Assembly (NCBI GenBank): GCA_005778835.1
Contig: SXMG01000128.1
Span: 1 to 36,071, forward strand
DNA length: 36,071 bases
Source: Actinomycetota bacterium
GTDB lineage: Bacteria; Actinomycetota; Actinomycetes; Actinomycetales; Microbacteriaceae
Direction: 5' to 3'
Both the position numbers and the translations under genes were made by a program. The notes beneath the pieces were generated by a model. That model made no database searches. It was not told where the DNA came from and saw nothing but the letters and a program-made list of their open reading frames with translations. Positions 22,344-29,908 of this stretch are shown here, piece after piece. Positions within the stretch are counted from its first letter, which is position 1. Every line of letters begins with the position of its first letter.

Positions 22344-23381
22344 ATGGTCGGCATCGACGACGTCGCCCGTCGTGCGGGAGTCTCGACGGCGACCGTGTCG
22401 CGCGCTCTGAGTGGTCGCGGGCACGTTGCCGCCACCACCCGCGAGCGCGTCGAGGCCGCCGCCGCCGAGCTCGGCTACGTCGTCTCGGCGAGCGCCTCGA
22501 GCCTCGCGACAGGGCGCACGCGCAACATCGGCGTCGTCGTGCCCTTCCTCAACCGCTGGTTCTACACCTCGGTCATCGAAGGCGCGCAGCGGCGTCTCAT
22601 GCAATACGGCTACGACCTGACGCTCTACAACCTCTCGGGCGACGATCGCGAGCGGGAGAAGGTCTTCACCGATCACCTGCTGCGGCAGCGGGTGGATGCT
22701 GTGATCGCCGTGAGCCTCGAACTGACGGTCGCCGAGATCACCTCGCTGCATGCGCTGAGCAAACCCCTCGTCGGCGTGGGCGGGCCGCTGCGGGGGGTGC
22801 GCACCCTCAGCATCGACGACGTGGCGGTCACGAAGCTCGCGACCGAGCACCTGCTCTCCCTCGGGCACACGCGCATCGGGCACATCGGGGGCGACGTCGA
22901 TCGCGAGCTCGCGTTCCACCTGCCGACCAACCGGCGCCTCGGCTACGAGGCCGCGCTGCGGGGCGCCGGGCTCATTCCCGAGCGCGACCTCTACTTTCCC
23001 GCCGTCTTCACGATGGAGAGCGGCTACACCGCGGCCAAGCAGATGCTCGGCACGCCTCGCTTGCGCCCGACGGCCATCGTCGCGGCGAGCGACGAGATGG
23101 CCATCGGAGCGATTCTCGCGGCGCGCGACATGGGGCTCGACGTTCCGGGCGAGCTCTCGGTGATCGGCATCGACGACCATGAGCTCGCCGCGTTCTTCGG
23201 GCTCTCGACCGTGGCCCAGTACCCGGGCCTTCAGGGCGAGCGCGCGGTCGAACTGCTCATGGAAGAGCTGCAGCCGAGCGGCAGCGACGATCTCGATGAC
23301 GAGAACACTCCCCTGCCGTTCGAGCTCATTGTGAGATCGACGACCGCTCGGCCGCAGCGGCGTAGCCCTGCGAGGCGGTAG
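22344..23381 (+). CDS. LacI-family transcriptional regulator
   Basis: A 345-residue repressor-type regulator. The N-terminal helix-turn-helix and hinge are clear (IDDVARRAGVSTATVSRALSGRG, then AAELGYVVSASASSLATGRT). They are followed by a periplasmic-binding-protein-like sensor domain (NIGVVVPFLNRWFYTSVIEGAQ ... AIVAASDEMAIGAI ... SVIGIDDHELAAFF). The ATG at 22344 is used; the track start at 22032 runs back through tRNA-Tyr. It lies about 2.4 kb beyond the alpha-glucosidase and is the only LacI-type gene in the window, so it is the natural candidate to bind the TGCAAGCGCTTCCA operators. Its last 56 bp overlap the converging lytic transglycosylase gene. Confidence 0.94.
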   Translation: MVGIDDVARRAGVSTATVSRALSGRGHVAATTRERVEAAAAELGYVVSASASSLATGRTRNIGVVVPFLNRWFYTSVIEGAQRRLMQYGYDLTLYNLSGDDREREKVFTDHLLRQRVDAVIAVSLELTVAEITSLHALSKPLVGVGGPLRGVRTLSIDDVAVTKLATEHLLSLGHTRIGHIGGDVDRELAFHLPTNRRLGYEAALRGAGLIPERDLYFPAVFTMESGYTAAKQMLGTPRLRPTAIVAASDEMAIGAILAARDMGLDVPGELSVIGIDDHELAAFFGLSTVAQYPGLQGERAVELLMEELQPSGSDDLDDENTPLPFELIVRSTTARPQRRSPARR

Positions 23382-24111
23382 CCACGGCGTCGAGATAGCT
23401 GCCCGCGTCGTTGTACGCGGCGATGCCCGCACGCCACGACGCCTCGTCGCCGAGCGTCGGCACCGCCCGGCACAGGTAGTTGGCTGCGGCGAGCGACGCG
23501 TCGTCGATGTTGTGGGGGTCGGCGATGCCGTCGCCGCTCGCGTCGACGTACCAGTTCGCCCAGCTGCCCGGAATGAACTGCATCGGGCCGAGCGCCCGGT
23601 CGAACTCGGCGTCGCCGTCGAACTCGCCGCCGTCGGTGTCGGTGATGAGGTTGGTCGTCGAACCGTCGAGCGCGATGCCGATGATCGGCGGGCTGACGGT
23701 GCCGTCGTCGGCGACGGATGCTCCCCCGTAGCTGCCGTGGCGCGACTCGACCCAGCCGATGCCCGCGAGCGTGTTCCAGCCGAGGTCGCAGTCGGGGCGC
23801 TCGGCGTTCTTCGCGAGGGCGGCGCCCGCGTAGGCGGCTAGCACCCGCTCGGGAATGCCCGATTCCGCAGCGACGGCGGTGACCCAGGCCGGGCCGACCA
23901 GGCCCGAGACTCCAGGCCGGGTCGCGGTGGCTGCGGCGGGAGGGAGGGGCGCCGGCTCTGCCCAGCGCGGCGCGGGGGTCGCGGTCGGCTCGAGCGCAGC
24001 ATCCGGGATCGTTGTCGACGAGGGGCGCAGCAGCAGGAGCACCAGGGCGGCGACCACGAGAGTGCCGAGCGCGAGTCCGATGCTCAGTCGGGCGATCGCG
24101 GCGGGGCTCAT
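23326..24111 (-). CDS. Membrane-anchored lytic transglycosylase
   Basis: A peptidoglycan-cleaving enzyme with an N-terminal anchor helix (about 8-28, RLSIGLALGTLVVAALVLLLL), a Pro/Ala-rich linker and an SLT-like catalytic domain. The catalytic Glu122 lies in IGWVESRHGSYGG. RALGPMQFIPGSWANW and the C-terminal AAYNDAGSYLDAV are characteristic of the MltB/SLT_2 type. The stretch DASGDGIADPHNIDDAS is conserved in actinobacterial members. Length is 261 residues. It converges on and overlaps the LacI gene. Its ATG is only 15 bp from that of yajQ on the other strand. It acts outside the membrane. Confidence 0.92.
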   Translation of the reverse strand: MSPAAIARLSIGLALGTLVVAALVLLLLRPSSTTIPDAALEPTATPAPRWAEPAPLPPAAATATRPGVSGLVGPAWVTAVAAESGIPERVLAAYAGAALAKNAERPDCDLGWNTLAGIGWVESRHGSYGGASVADDGTVSPPIIGIALDGSTTNLITDTDGGEFDGDAEFDRALGPMQFIPGSWANWYVDASGDGIADPHNIDDASLAAANYLCRAVPTLGDEASWRAGIAAYNDAGSYLDAVATASQGYAAAAERSSISQ

Positions 24112-24114
24112 GGT

Positions 24115-24120
24115 TACGAT
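24115..24120 (+). promoter_or_regulatory. -10 box of a leaderless promoter for yajQ
   Basis: TACGAT ends 6 nt before the ATG at 24127. The matching -35 would fall inside the divergent lytic transglycosylase coding region. Confidence 0.5.
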
Positions 24121-24126
24121 GGTCGC

Positions 24127-24615
24127 ATGGCTGATGCATCGTTCGACATCGTGAGCAAGGTCGACAAGATGGAGGCGGAGAACGCCGTCAACCAGGCGCA
24201 GAAAGAAGTGGCGCAGCGCTACGACTTCAAGGGCGTCGGGGCGTCGATCGAGTGGAGCGGCGAGAAGCTGCTGCTCAAGGCCAGCGCCGAAGAGCGCGTC
24301 AAAGCCGTGCTCGAGGTGCTCGAGTCGAAGATGATCAAGCGCGGCATCGGCATCCGCAGCCTCGACACGGGCGAGCCCTATGCGAGCGGCAAGGAGTTCC
24401 GCATCGAGGTGGGGCTCAAGAACGGCATCTCGAGCGACGACGCGAAGAAGATCGCGAAGATCATCCGCGACGAGGGGCCGAAGAGCGTCAAGAGCCAGAT
24501 TCAGGGCGACGAGCTGCGGGTGCAGTCGAAGAGCCGTGACGACCTGCAGGCGACCATGGCGCTGCTCAAGGGCAAAGACCTCGACGTCGCGCTGCAGTTC
24601 GTGAACTTCCGCTGA
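24127..24615 (+). CDS. yajQ: YajQ-family nucleotide-binding protein
   Basis: A small cytoplasmic protein of the YajQ/UPF0234 family. Some members bind cyclic di-GMP and others tRNA or nucleotides. The 162-residue sequence has the family N-terminus ASFDIVSKVDKMEAENAVNQA, the RYDFKG block, IGIRSLDTGEPYASGKEFR, and the C-terminal block around VQSKSRDDLQATMALLKG. It ends LQFVNFR, as YajQ proteins usually do. Two ferredoxin-like domains are expected. Presumably a single-gene transcript from the TACGAT promoter. Its physiological role is not established here. Confidence 0.95.
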   Translation: MADASFDIVSKVDKMEAENAVNQAQKEVAQRYDFKGVGASIEWSGEKLLLKASAEERVKAVLEVLESKMIKRGIGIRSLDTGEPYASGKEFRIEVGLKNGISSDDAKKIAKIIRDEGPKSVKSQIQGDELRVQSKSRDDLQATMALLKGKDLDVALQFVNFR

Positions 24616-24649
24616 CGACCCCCGCCCCGCCGACGTGACCGCGCGTCAC

Positions 24650-24655
24650 TAGACT
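24650..24655 (+). promoter_or_regulatory. -10 box of a leaderless promoter for cardiolipin synthase
   Basis: TAGACT ends 6 nt before the ATG at 24662. Confidence 0.6.
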
Positions 24656-24661
24656 GCGGCC

Positions 24662-26152
24662 ATGTCGGAACCGAGCACGACGAGCGGCCTGGGCGCCCTG
24701 ATCGTGCTGATCGTGGCGATTCTGGTGCTCGCCACGGTCGTCATCATCGCGATCGTCTCGCTCGTGGTCGTGCCGCGCAATCGACGACCGCAGAGCGCGC
24801 TCGCGTGGCTGCTGCTCATCTACATCTTGCCGCTCATCGGGTTCTTGCTCTTCGTCACCTTCGGCTCGCGTCGGCTGCCGAAGCGCCGCCGAGACCAGCA
24901 GGACGAGATCAACACCTACATTCTCGAGACGACCGAGGGCATGGACAGGGTCGCGAAAGACCCGCCGTGGCCGCCGTGGCTCGAGCCGATCGTCGAGCTC
25001 AACCGCAATCTCGGCGCAATGCCTCTCGTCGGCGGCAACACGGCGCACCTGTACACCGACTACTCGTCGTCGATCGCGGCCATGACGAGCGCCGTGCAGA
25101 CCGCCACTCGCTCGGTGCATGCCGAGTTCTACATCATGTCGGTCGACGACGAGACCGAAGAGTTCTTCCAGGCCCTCGAAGCGGCGGTCGAGCGCGGGGT
25201 CGTCGTGCGCGTGCTCTACGACCACGTGGCCTCGCTGCGCGTGCCGGGCTACCGCCGTCTGCGTCGTCGGCTCACGGCGATGGGTGCTCAGCACCAGGCG
25301 ATGCTGCCGATTCGACCCTGGCGCGGTCAATGGCAGCGCCCTGACCTGCGCAACCACCGCAAGTTCTTGATCGTCGACGGGTCGACCGCTTTCACGGGGT
25401 CGCAGAACCTCATCGAGCGCGGCTACCATCGGCGCTCCCGCCGCGACGGCTCGCGACTCGAGTGGCGAGAGCTCATGGTGCGCTTCGACGGCCCGATCGC
25501 GGCGGGCATCGAAGCGCTGTTCGCGACCGACTGGTACAGCGAGACGAACGAGCTGCTGCTGCGCGAGGCCGTCATTCCTCCCGAGATCGATCCGGGTCAA
25601 GGCCTCGATGCTCAGGTGGTGCCGAGCGGCCCTGCGTTCGAGGGCGAGAACAACCTGCGCCTCTTCAACTCGCTCGTCTACGCGGCGCAGGAGCAGGTGC
25701 AGATCTGCTCGCCCTACTTCGTGCCCGACGAGTCGATGCTCTACGCGATCACCACGGCGGCGCAGAGCGGTCTCGACGTGCAGCTCTTCGTCTCCGAGGT
25801 GGGCGACCAGACGCTCGTCTTCCACGCGCAGCGCTCGTACTACGAAGAGCTGCTGCGCGCCGGGGTGCGCATCTGGCTCTACCGCTCGCCGACCGTGCTG
25901 CACGCCAAGCACTTCACGATCGACGACCAGGTGGCCATCATCGGCTCGAGCAACATGGACATGCGCTCGTTCAGCCTCAACCTCGAGGTGTCGGTCATGG
26001 TGCGGGGCGAGTCGATTCTTCGCGAACTGCGGGCCATCGAGCAGACCTACCGCGAGAACTCCCGCGAGCTGACGCTCGACGAGTGGCTGCGCCGCCCCGC
26101 CCACATGCGCGCCTTCGACGATCTGGCTCGCGTCACTGCCGCGCTGCAGTAG
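24662..26152 (+). CDS. cls: Cardiolipin synthase, phospholipase D superfamily
   Basis: A membrane enzyme that makes cardiolipin by condensing phosphatidylglycerol units. Two N-terminal transmembrane helices (about 10-37 and 46-67) form a PLDc_N region, followed by two phospholipase D domains. The two HKD motifs are complete: His232/Lys234 in NHRKFLIVDGSTAFTGSQN, and His414/Lys416 in HAKHFTIDDQVAIIGSSNMD. Length is 496 residues, typical for ClsA-type enzymes. The start is supported by TAGACT 6 nt upstream. A separate small PLDc_N protein is encoded at 33682. Confidence 0.95.
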   Translation: MSEPSTTSGLGALIVLIVAILVLATVVIIAIVSLVVVPRNRRPQSALAWLLLIYILPLIGFLLFVTFGSRRLPKRRRDQQDEINTYILETTEGMDRVAKDPPWPPWLEPIVELNRNLGAMPLVGGNTAHLYTDYSSSIAAMTSAVQTATRSVHAEFYIMSVDDETEEFFQALEAAVERGVVVRVLYDHVASLRVPGYRRLRRRLTAMGAQHQAMLPIRPWRGQWQRPDLRNHRKFLIVDGSTAFTGSQNLIERGYHRRSRRDGSRLEWRELMVRFDGPIAAGIEALFATDWYSETNELLLREAVIPPEIDPGQGLDAQVVPSGPAFEGENNLRLFNSLVYAAQEQVQICSPYFVPDESMLYAITTAAQSGLDVQLFVSEVGDQTLVFHAQRSYYEELLRAGVRIWLYRSPTVLHAKHFTIDDQVAIIGSSNMDMRSFSLNLEVSVMVRGESILRELRAIEQTYRENSRELTLDEWLRRPAHMRAFDDLARVTAALQ

Positions 26153-26173
26153 CGGCCGCACGCTCCGCGCGCG

Positions 26174-26179
26174 TACCGT
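26174..26179 (+). promoter_or_regulatory. -10 box of a leaderless promoter for the DUF1801 gene
   Basis: TACCGT ends 6 nt before the ATG at 26186. Confidence 0.5.
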
Positions 26180-26185
26180 TCTGGC

Positions 26186-26596
26186 ATGACGCAGAAGACG
26201 CTGCCGACCGACGTGCCCGTCGACGAGTTCCTGGCGACACTCGACCCGCGACGAGCGGCCGAAGGGGCGGAGCTCGTGCGCATCTACGCGTCGGCGACGG
26301 GAGCAGAGCCTGTCATGTGGGGCCCGTCGATCGTCGGATTCGGCACCTACGCATACCGCTACGCGAGCGGTCAGGAGGGCATCTGGCCGCGGACCGGCTT
26401 CTCGCCGCGCAAGGCGAAGCTCACGCTCTACGGCCTGACCGAGCATCCCGACGCGCCTGCCCTGCTCGCCCGGCTGGGGCCGCACTCGGCGACCGTCGCG
26501 TGCGTCTACGCGACCCGGCTCGACGCCCTCGACGAGAGCGTGCTGCGCGAACTCATCGCCCTGGGCTGGACGGTGACTGCCGACACCGCCGTGTGA
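26186..26596 (+). CDS. DUF1801-domain (YdhG-like) protein
   Basis: A 136-residue cytoplasmic protein with a DUF1801 core: EPVMWGPSIVGFGTYAYRYASG followed by WPRTGFSPRKAKLTLYGL. The family is related in fold to the frataxin/YdhG group, but its biochemical role is unknown. It appears to be a single-gene unit. It ends 33 bp before the converging fprA stop, and that gap has only a weak imperfect hairpin. Confidence 0.88.
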   Translation: MTQKTLPTDVPVDEFLATLDPRRAAEGAELVRIYASATGAEPVMWGPSIVGFGTYAYRYASGQEGIWPRTGFSPRKAKLTLYGLTEHPDAPALLARLGPHSATVACVYATRLDALDESVLRELIALGWTVTADTAV

Positions 26597-26629
26597 GCGT
26601 CACCGCCTGCCGATCACAGGGGCGGATGC

Positions 26630-27982
26630 TCAGTCGCGCGAGATGCGGATCATCTCGTCGCGCGGCACGACCTTGACGCGCTCGCGACCCTGCGGCTTGC
26701 CGAGGGCGACCTCGTGGGCGTCCAGGCGGTGCCAGCCGTCGAGGTTCGTGTAGAGCACGCCGCGCGAGTCGAGCAGGTCGACGACCGACTGCTCGTCGGG
26801 GTCGCTCGGGCTCCACCACGAGCCCTGGTCGACCACGAGATGCTGAATGGTCTCCATGGCGTCGCTCTTCGTGTGGCCGATGAGGCCGACCGGGCCGCGC
26901 TTGATCCAGCCCGTGGCGTAGACGCCGGGCAGTTGGCGGTTGTCGTCGCCGAGCACCTGGCCCTCGTGGTTCGGGATCACGCCGTGGCGCTCATCGAACG
27001 GGATGCCGTCGAGCGGCGACCCGAAGTAGCCGACTGCGCGGTACACGGCCTGCACCGCGACCTCGCGCAGCTCGCCCGTGCCGCGCACGCCACCGGCGCC
27101 GTCGGGCTCCGTGCGCTCGTAGCGGAAGCCGGAGACGCGACCCTCGTCGTCGGTCAGAACCTCGAGGGGCTTCGCGTAGAAGTGCAGGTGCAGCCGGCGC
27201 GACGCCGTGCCCGTCTCGCGCGCCCGCCACTGCGTGAAGATGCGATCGATGACCGTGATCTGCTTGTTCGAGGTGATCGCGTCGCGCGAGGCCTGGTCGT
27301 AGTCGAAGTCCTCGTCGTGCACGACGATGTCGACATCGCGCAGCTCGCCGAGCTCTCGCAGCTCGAGCGGCGTGAACTTCACCTGCATCGGGCCCCGGCG
27401 GCCGAAGACGTGCACGTCGGTGACCGGCGACGCCAGAAGGCCCTCGTAGACGTTGTCGGGCACCTCGGTCGGCAGCAGGTCTTCGGGGTGCTTCGCGAGC
27501 ATGCGGGCCACGTCGAGCGCGACATTGCCATTGCCGATCACCGCGACCGACTCGGCCTCGAGCGGCCACTCGCGCGGCACGTCGGGGTGGCCGTCGTACC
27601 AGCTGACGAAGTCAGCGGCACCGTAGCTGCCGAGCGCATCGATGCCGGGAATCTCGAGCGCAGCATCCCGAATCGCGCCCGTCGAGAAGATGACCGCGTG
27701 ATAGTGGCGCTTGAGGTCGTCGAGCGTGATGTCGGTGCCGTACTGCACGTTGCCGAAGATGCGGATGTCGCCCGAGTCGAGCACCTCGCGCAGAGCGTTG
27801 ATGATGCCTTTGATGCGCGGGTGGTCGGGCGCGACGCCGTAGCGCACGAGACCGTACGGGGCGGGCAGCTGCTCGAAGAGGTCGATCGAGACGTCGAACG
27901 AGCGCTCATGCTTGAGCAGGATGTCGGCGGCGTAAATGCCGGCTGGTCCGGCACCGACGATGGCGAGCCTGAGCTTGGTCAT
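26630..27982 (-). CDS. fprA: FAD-dependent ferredoxin/adrenodoxin-NADP+ reductase, FprA type
   Basis: A flavoprotein that transfers electrons between NADPH and ferredoxin. Dinucleotide-binding motifs are plain: N-terminal LAIVGAGPAGIYAADILLKH for FAD and SVAVIGNGNVALDVARML for NADP. Adrenodoxin-reductase-type blocks include PYGLVRYGVAPDHPRIKGI, HVFGRRGPMQVKFT and YATGWIKRGPVGLIGHTKSDA. Length is 450 residues, as in mycobacterial FprA. It lies 49 bp downstream of the polyprenyl synthase, probably as the third gene after menG. Its ferredoxin partner is not in the window. Confidence 0.95.
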   Translation of the reverse strand: MTKLRLAIVGAGPAGIYAADILLKHERSFDVSIDLFEQLPAPYGLVRYGVAPDHPRIKGIINALREVLDSGDIRIFGNVQYGTDITLDDLKRHYHAVIFSTGAIRDAALEIPGIDALGSYGAADFVSWYDGHPDVPREWPLEAESVAVIGNGNVALDVARMLAKHPEDLLPTEVPDNVYEGLLASPVTDVHVFGRRGPMQVKFTPLELRELGELRDVDIVVHDEDFDYDQASRDAITSNKQITVIDRIFTQWRARETGTASRRLHLHFYAKPLEVLTDDEGRVSGFRYERTEPDGAGGVRGTGELREVAVQAVYRAVGYFGSPLDGIPFDERHGVIPNHEGQVLGDDNRQLPGVYATGWIKRGPVGLIGHTKSDAMETIQHLVVDQGSWWSPSDPDEQSVVDLLDSRGVLYTNLDGWHRLDAHEVALGKPQGRERVKVVPRDEMIRISRD

Positions 27983-28017
27983 GCGGGGTGGGGTGCTTTC
28001 TGTGCGGGGAGTCGGTC

Positions 28018-28053
28018 GCGGTCGACCACGATCACGTGCTGCGGTCGACCACG
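28018..28053. repeat. Two copies of a 13-bp direct repeat
   Basis: GCGGTCGACCACG occurs at 28018-28030 and 28041-28053. The second copy is inside the 3' end of the polyprenyl synthase gene. It is too small to interpret. Confidence 0.4.
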
Positions 28054-29096
28054 GCCTCGGCGAACTTGGTCAGGGCGAGCTTGACCGGACCATCGGGCAG
28101 CGGCGCGAGCGCGGCGACGGCCTCGTCAGACCAGCGGCGGGCCTCGTCGAGAGTCTCGATCGTGACGTCGTGGGAGCGGAGCTCGGCGATCGCCGCGGCG
28201 AGTTCCGACTCGTCGCCGTCGATCTCGACGTGCAGCTCGATGCGGGCGAGCAGGGCAGCGGCGTCGGCGTCGGTGAGGGCGGCGCGGCGCAGGAACAGCA
28301 GCGGCAGGGTGGCGACCCCGCTGCGCAGATCGGTGCCCTGCGGCTTGCCGGTGTCAGACTCGGGCTCGGCGAGGTCGATGACGTCGTCGATGAGCTGGAA
28401 GGCCACACCGATCTTCTCGCCGAACGCGACGACCGGGGCCGCGTACTCTTCAGGCGCGTTCGAGAAGATCACGCCCATCTGCGCCGCGGCGGCGATGAGC
28501 GACCCGGTCTTGTCGGCGAGCACGCCCAGGTAGTGCTCGATCGGGTCGTCATCGATGCGCGGACCGATGGTCTCGTGCAGCTGCCCGAGGCAGAGCCGCT
28601 CGAAGGTGTCGGCCTGCAGCTTGATCGCGCCCTCGCCGAGACTCGCGACGAGCTTGCTGGCGCGTGCGAAGAGCAGGTCGCCCGTGAGGATCGCGACCGA
28701 GTTGCCCCAGACGCTCTGCGCCGAGGGAACCCCGCGGCGCATCTCCGCTTCGTCCATGCCGTCGTCGTGATACAGCGAGGCGAGGTGGGTGATCTCGACG
28801 GCCTGAGCAGCCGTGATGACCGAGGGGTTGTTGCCCTCGCCGAGCTGCGCGGTGAGCAGCGTGAGCACGGGGCGGATGCGCTTGCCCCCCGCTTCGAGCA
28901 GGTAGCGCGACGTGACATCAGCCATGTCGTCGGCGAACGACACCTCGCGCAGCAGGCCCTCTTCGACCTCGACGAGGCCCGTCTCGATCGCGTCGGCAAA
29001 GCGACGTTCTTCGCTCGAGGCGAAGAGCTTCTCACCGAGGCCGAGCGACGCGCTGAGCGTCTTGCTGCGGCGGGCGAGCGGTGGAAGGCGGGTCAA
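28032..29096 (-). CDS. Polyprenyl diphosphate synthase (menaquinone side chain)
   Basis: A trans-isoprenyl diphosphate synthase that extends an allylic diphosphate with isopentenyl diphosphate. Genomic context suggests the menaquinone side chain. Aspartate-rich motifs are present: first DDGMD at 111-115 in LASLYHDDGMDEAEMRRG, second DDVID at 237-241 in FQLIDDVIDLAE. GGKRIRP is the substrate-binding block. The usual Val in DDxMD is Gly here, which leaves the Asp residues intact. Length is 354 residues. The start is TTG, overlapping the menG stop by 4 bp (TTGA), so translational coupling is likely. Chain length cannot be predicted reliably. Confidence 0.92.
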   Translation of the reverse strand: MTRLPPLARRSKTLSASLGLGEKLFASSEERRFADAIETGLVEVEEGLLREVSFADDMADVTSRYLLEAGGKRIRPVLTLLTAQLGEGNNPSVITAAQAVEITHLASLYHDDGMDEAEMRRGVPSAQSVWGNSVAILTGDLLFARASKLVASLGEGAIKLQADTFERLCLGQLHETIGPRIDDDPIEHYLGVLADKTGSLIAAAAQMGVIFSNAPEEYAAPVVAFGEKIGVAFQLIDDVIDLAEPESDTGKPQGTDLRSGVATLPLLFLRRAALTDADAAALLARIELHVEIDGDESELAAAIAELRSHDVTIETLDEARRWSDEAVAALAPLPDGPVKLALTKFAEAVVDRST

Positions 29097-29827
29097 CGTT
29101 TCGCCGATCTGTCAGAGAGTGAAGAGGCCGAATCGAGGGGCTTGCGGCCGCGGTGCAGGGCCACCACCCCGGCAGAGAAGTTGCGGTAGCCGACGCGCTC
29201 GAAGCCCGCGGAGCGCAGCCACTCGCTCAGCACGGGCTGCGCGGGCCAGGCCTCGATCGACTCGAAGAGGTAGCGGTAGGCGTCGGGGTTCGAGCTCGCC
29301 GCACCCGCGATGAGAGGCATGACGTGCTTGAGGTAGGCCTGATAGGCGGCGCGCAACGGAGCGAACGGGGGTCGCGAGAACTCGCAGATCACGACCCGGC
29401 CACCGGGCTTGAGCACGCGGTGCATTTCGGCGAGCGCCACCTCGGGGTGCTGCACGTTGCGCAGGCCGAAGCTGATCGTCACGGCGTCGAACTCGGCATC
29501 GCCGAACGGCAGCTTCTCGGCGTCGCCCTGCACGAACTGCAGGTCAGGGTGGCGTCGGCGGCCCTCGTCGACCATGCCAGCAGAGAAGTCGAGAGCGACA
29601 ACCTCGGCGCCGGTCTTCGCGAGGGCGACCGAACTCGTGCCCGTGCCCGCGGCGATGTCGAGAACGCGCTCGCCCGGCTTCGGGTCGACCGCCTTCACGG
29701 TCGCGATGCGCCACAACGCCGCATTGCCCACCGACAGCACGGCATTCGTGCGGTCGTAGCCGCGGGCGACGCCGTCGAACATCGCGGCGACGTCTCGCGG
29801 AGTCTTCGACAGATCGGCCCTCGTCAC
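29093..29827 (-). CDS. menG: Demethylmenaquinone methyltransferase MenG (UbiE family)
   Basis: The SAM-dependent methyltransferase of the last step of menaquinone synthesis. The 244-residue protein has VAAMFDGVARGYDRTNAVLS at the N-terminus, SAM motif I LDIAAGTGTSSVALA (about 56-70), DAEFDAVTISFGLRNVQHPEVAL, and EMHRVLKPGGRVVICEFSRP. All are typical of UbiE/MenG. The track ORF of 859 residues reads on into the antisense of menF and is not real. The GTG at 29827 is supported by TAGACT 7 nt upstream. First gene of menG, polyprenyl synthase and probably fprA; divergent from menF. Confidence 0.95.
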   Translation of the reverse strand: MTRADLSKTPRDVAAMFDGVARGYDRTNAVLSVGNAALWRIATVKAVDPKPGERVLDIAAGTGTSSVALAKTGAEVVALDFSAGMVDEGRRRHPDLQFVQGDAEKLPFGDAEFDAVTISFGLRNVQHPEVALAEMHRVLKPGGRVVICEFSRPPFAPLRAAYQAYLKHVMPLIAGAASSNPDAYRYLFESIEAWPAQPVLSEWLRSAGFERVGYRNFSAGVVALHRGRKPLDSASSLSDRSAKR

Positions 29828-29834
29828 AGGATCG

Positions 29835-29840
29835 AGTCTA
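29835..29840 (-). promoter_or_regulatory. -10 box of a leaderless promoter for menG
   Basis: TAGACT on the minus strand ends 7 nt before the GTG at 29827. Confidence 0.6.
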
Positions 29841-29896
29841 GTGAGCGTCGGCCCGGGGTTCGCCGTGAGCGACCTGGGGGACTGTCGGGCGCGGAG

Positions 29897-29902
29897 TACC
29901 CT
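29897..29902 (+). promoter_or_regulatory. -10 box of a leaderless promoter for menF
   Basis: TACCCT ends 6 nt before the GTG at 29909. It is divergent from the menG promoter 57 bp away. Confidence 0.5.
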
Positions 29903-29908
29903 GAGCAG

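Noticed and set aside
28018-28053. 13-bp direct repeats as an attachment site or regulator site
   Set aside because: Only two copies, one inside coding sequence, with no integrase or mobile gene nearby.
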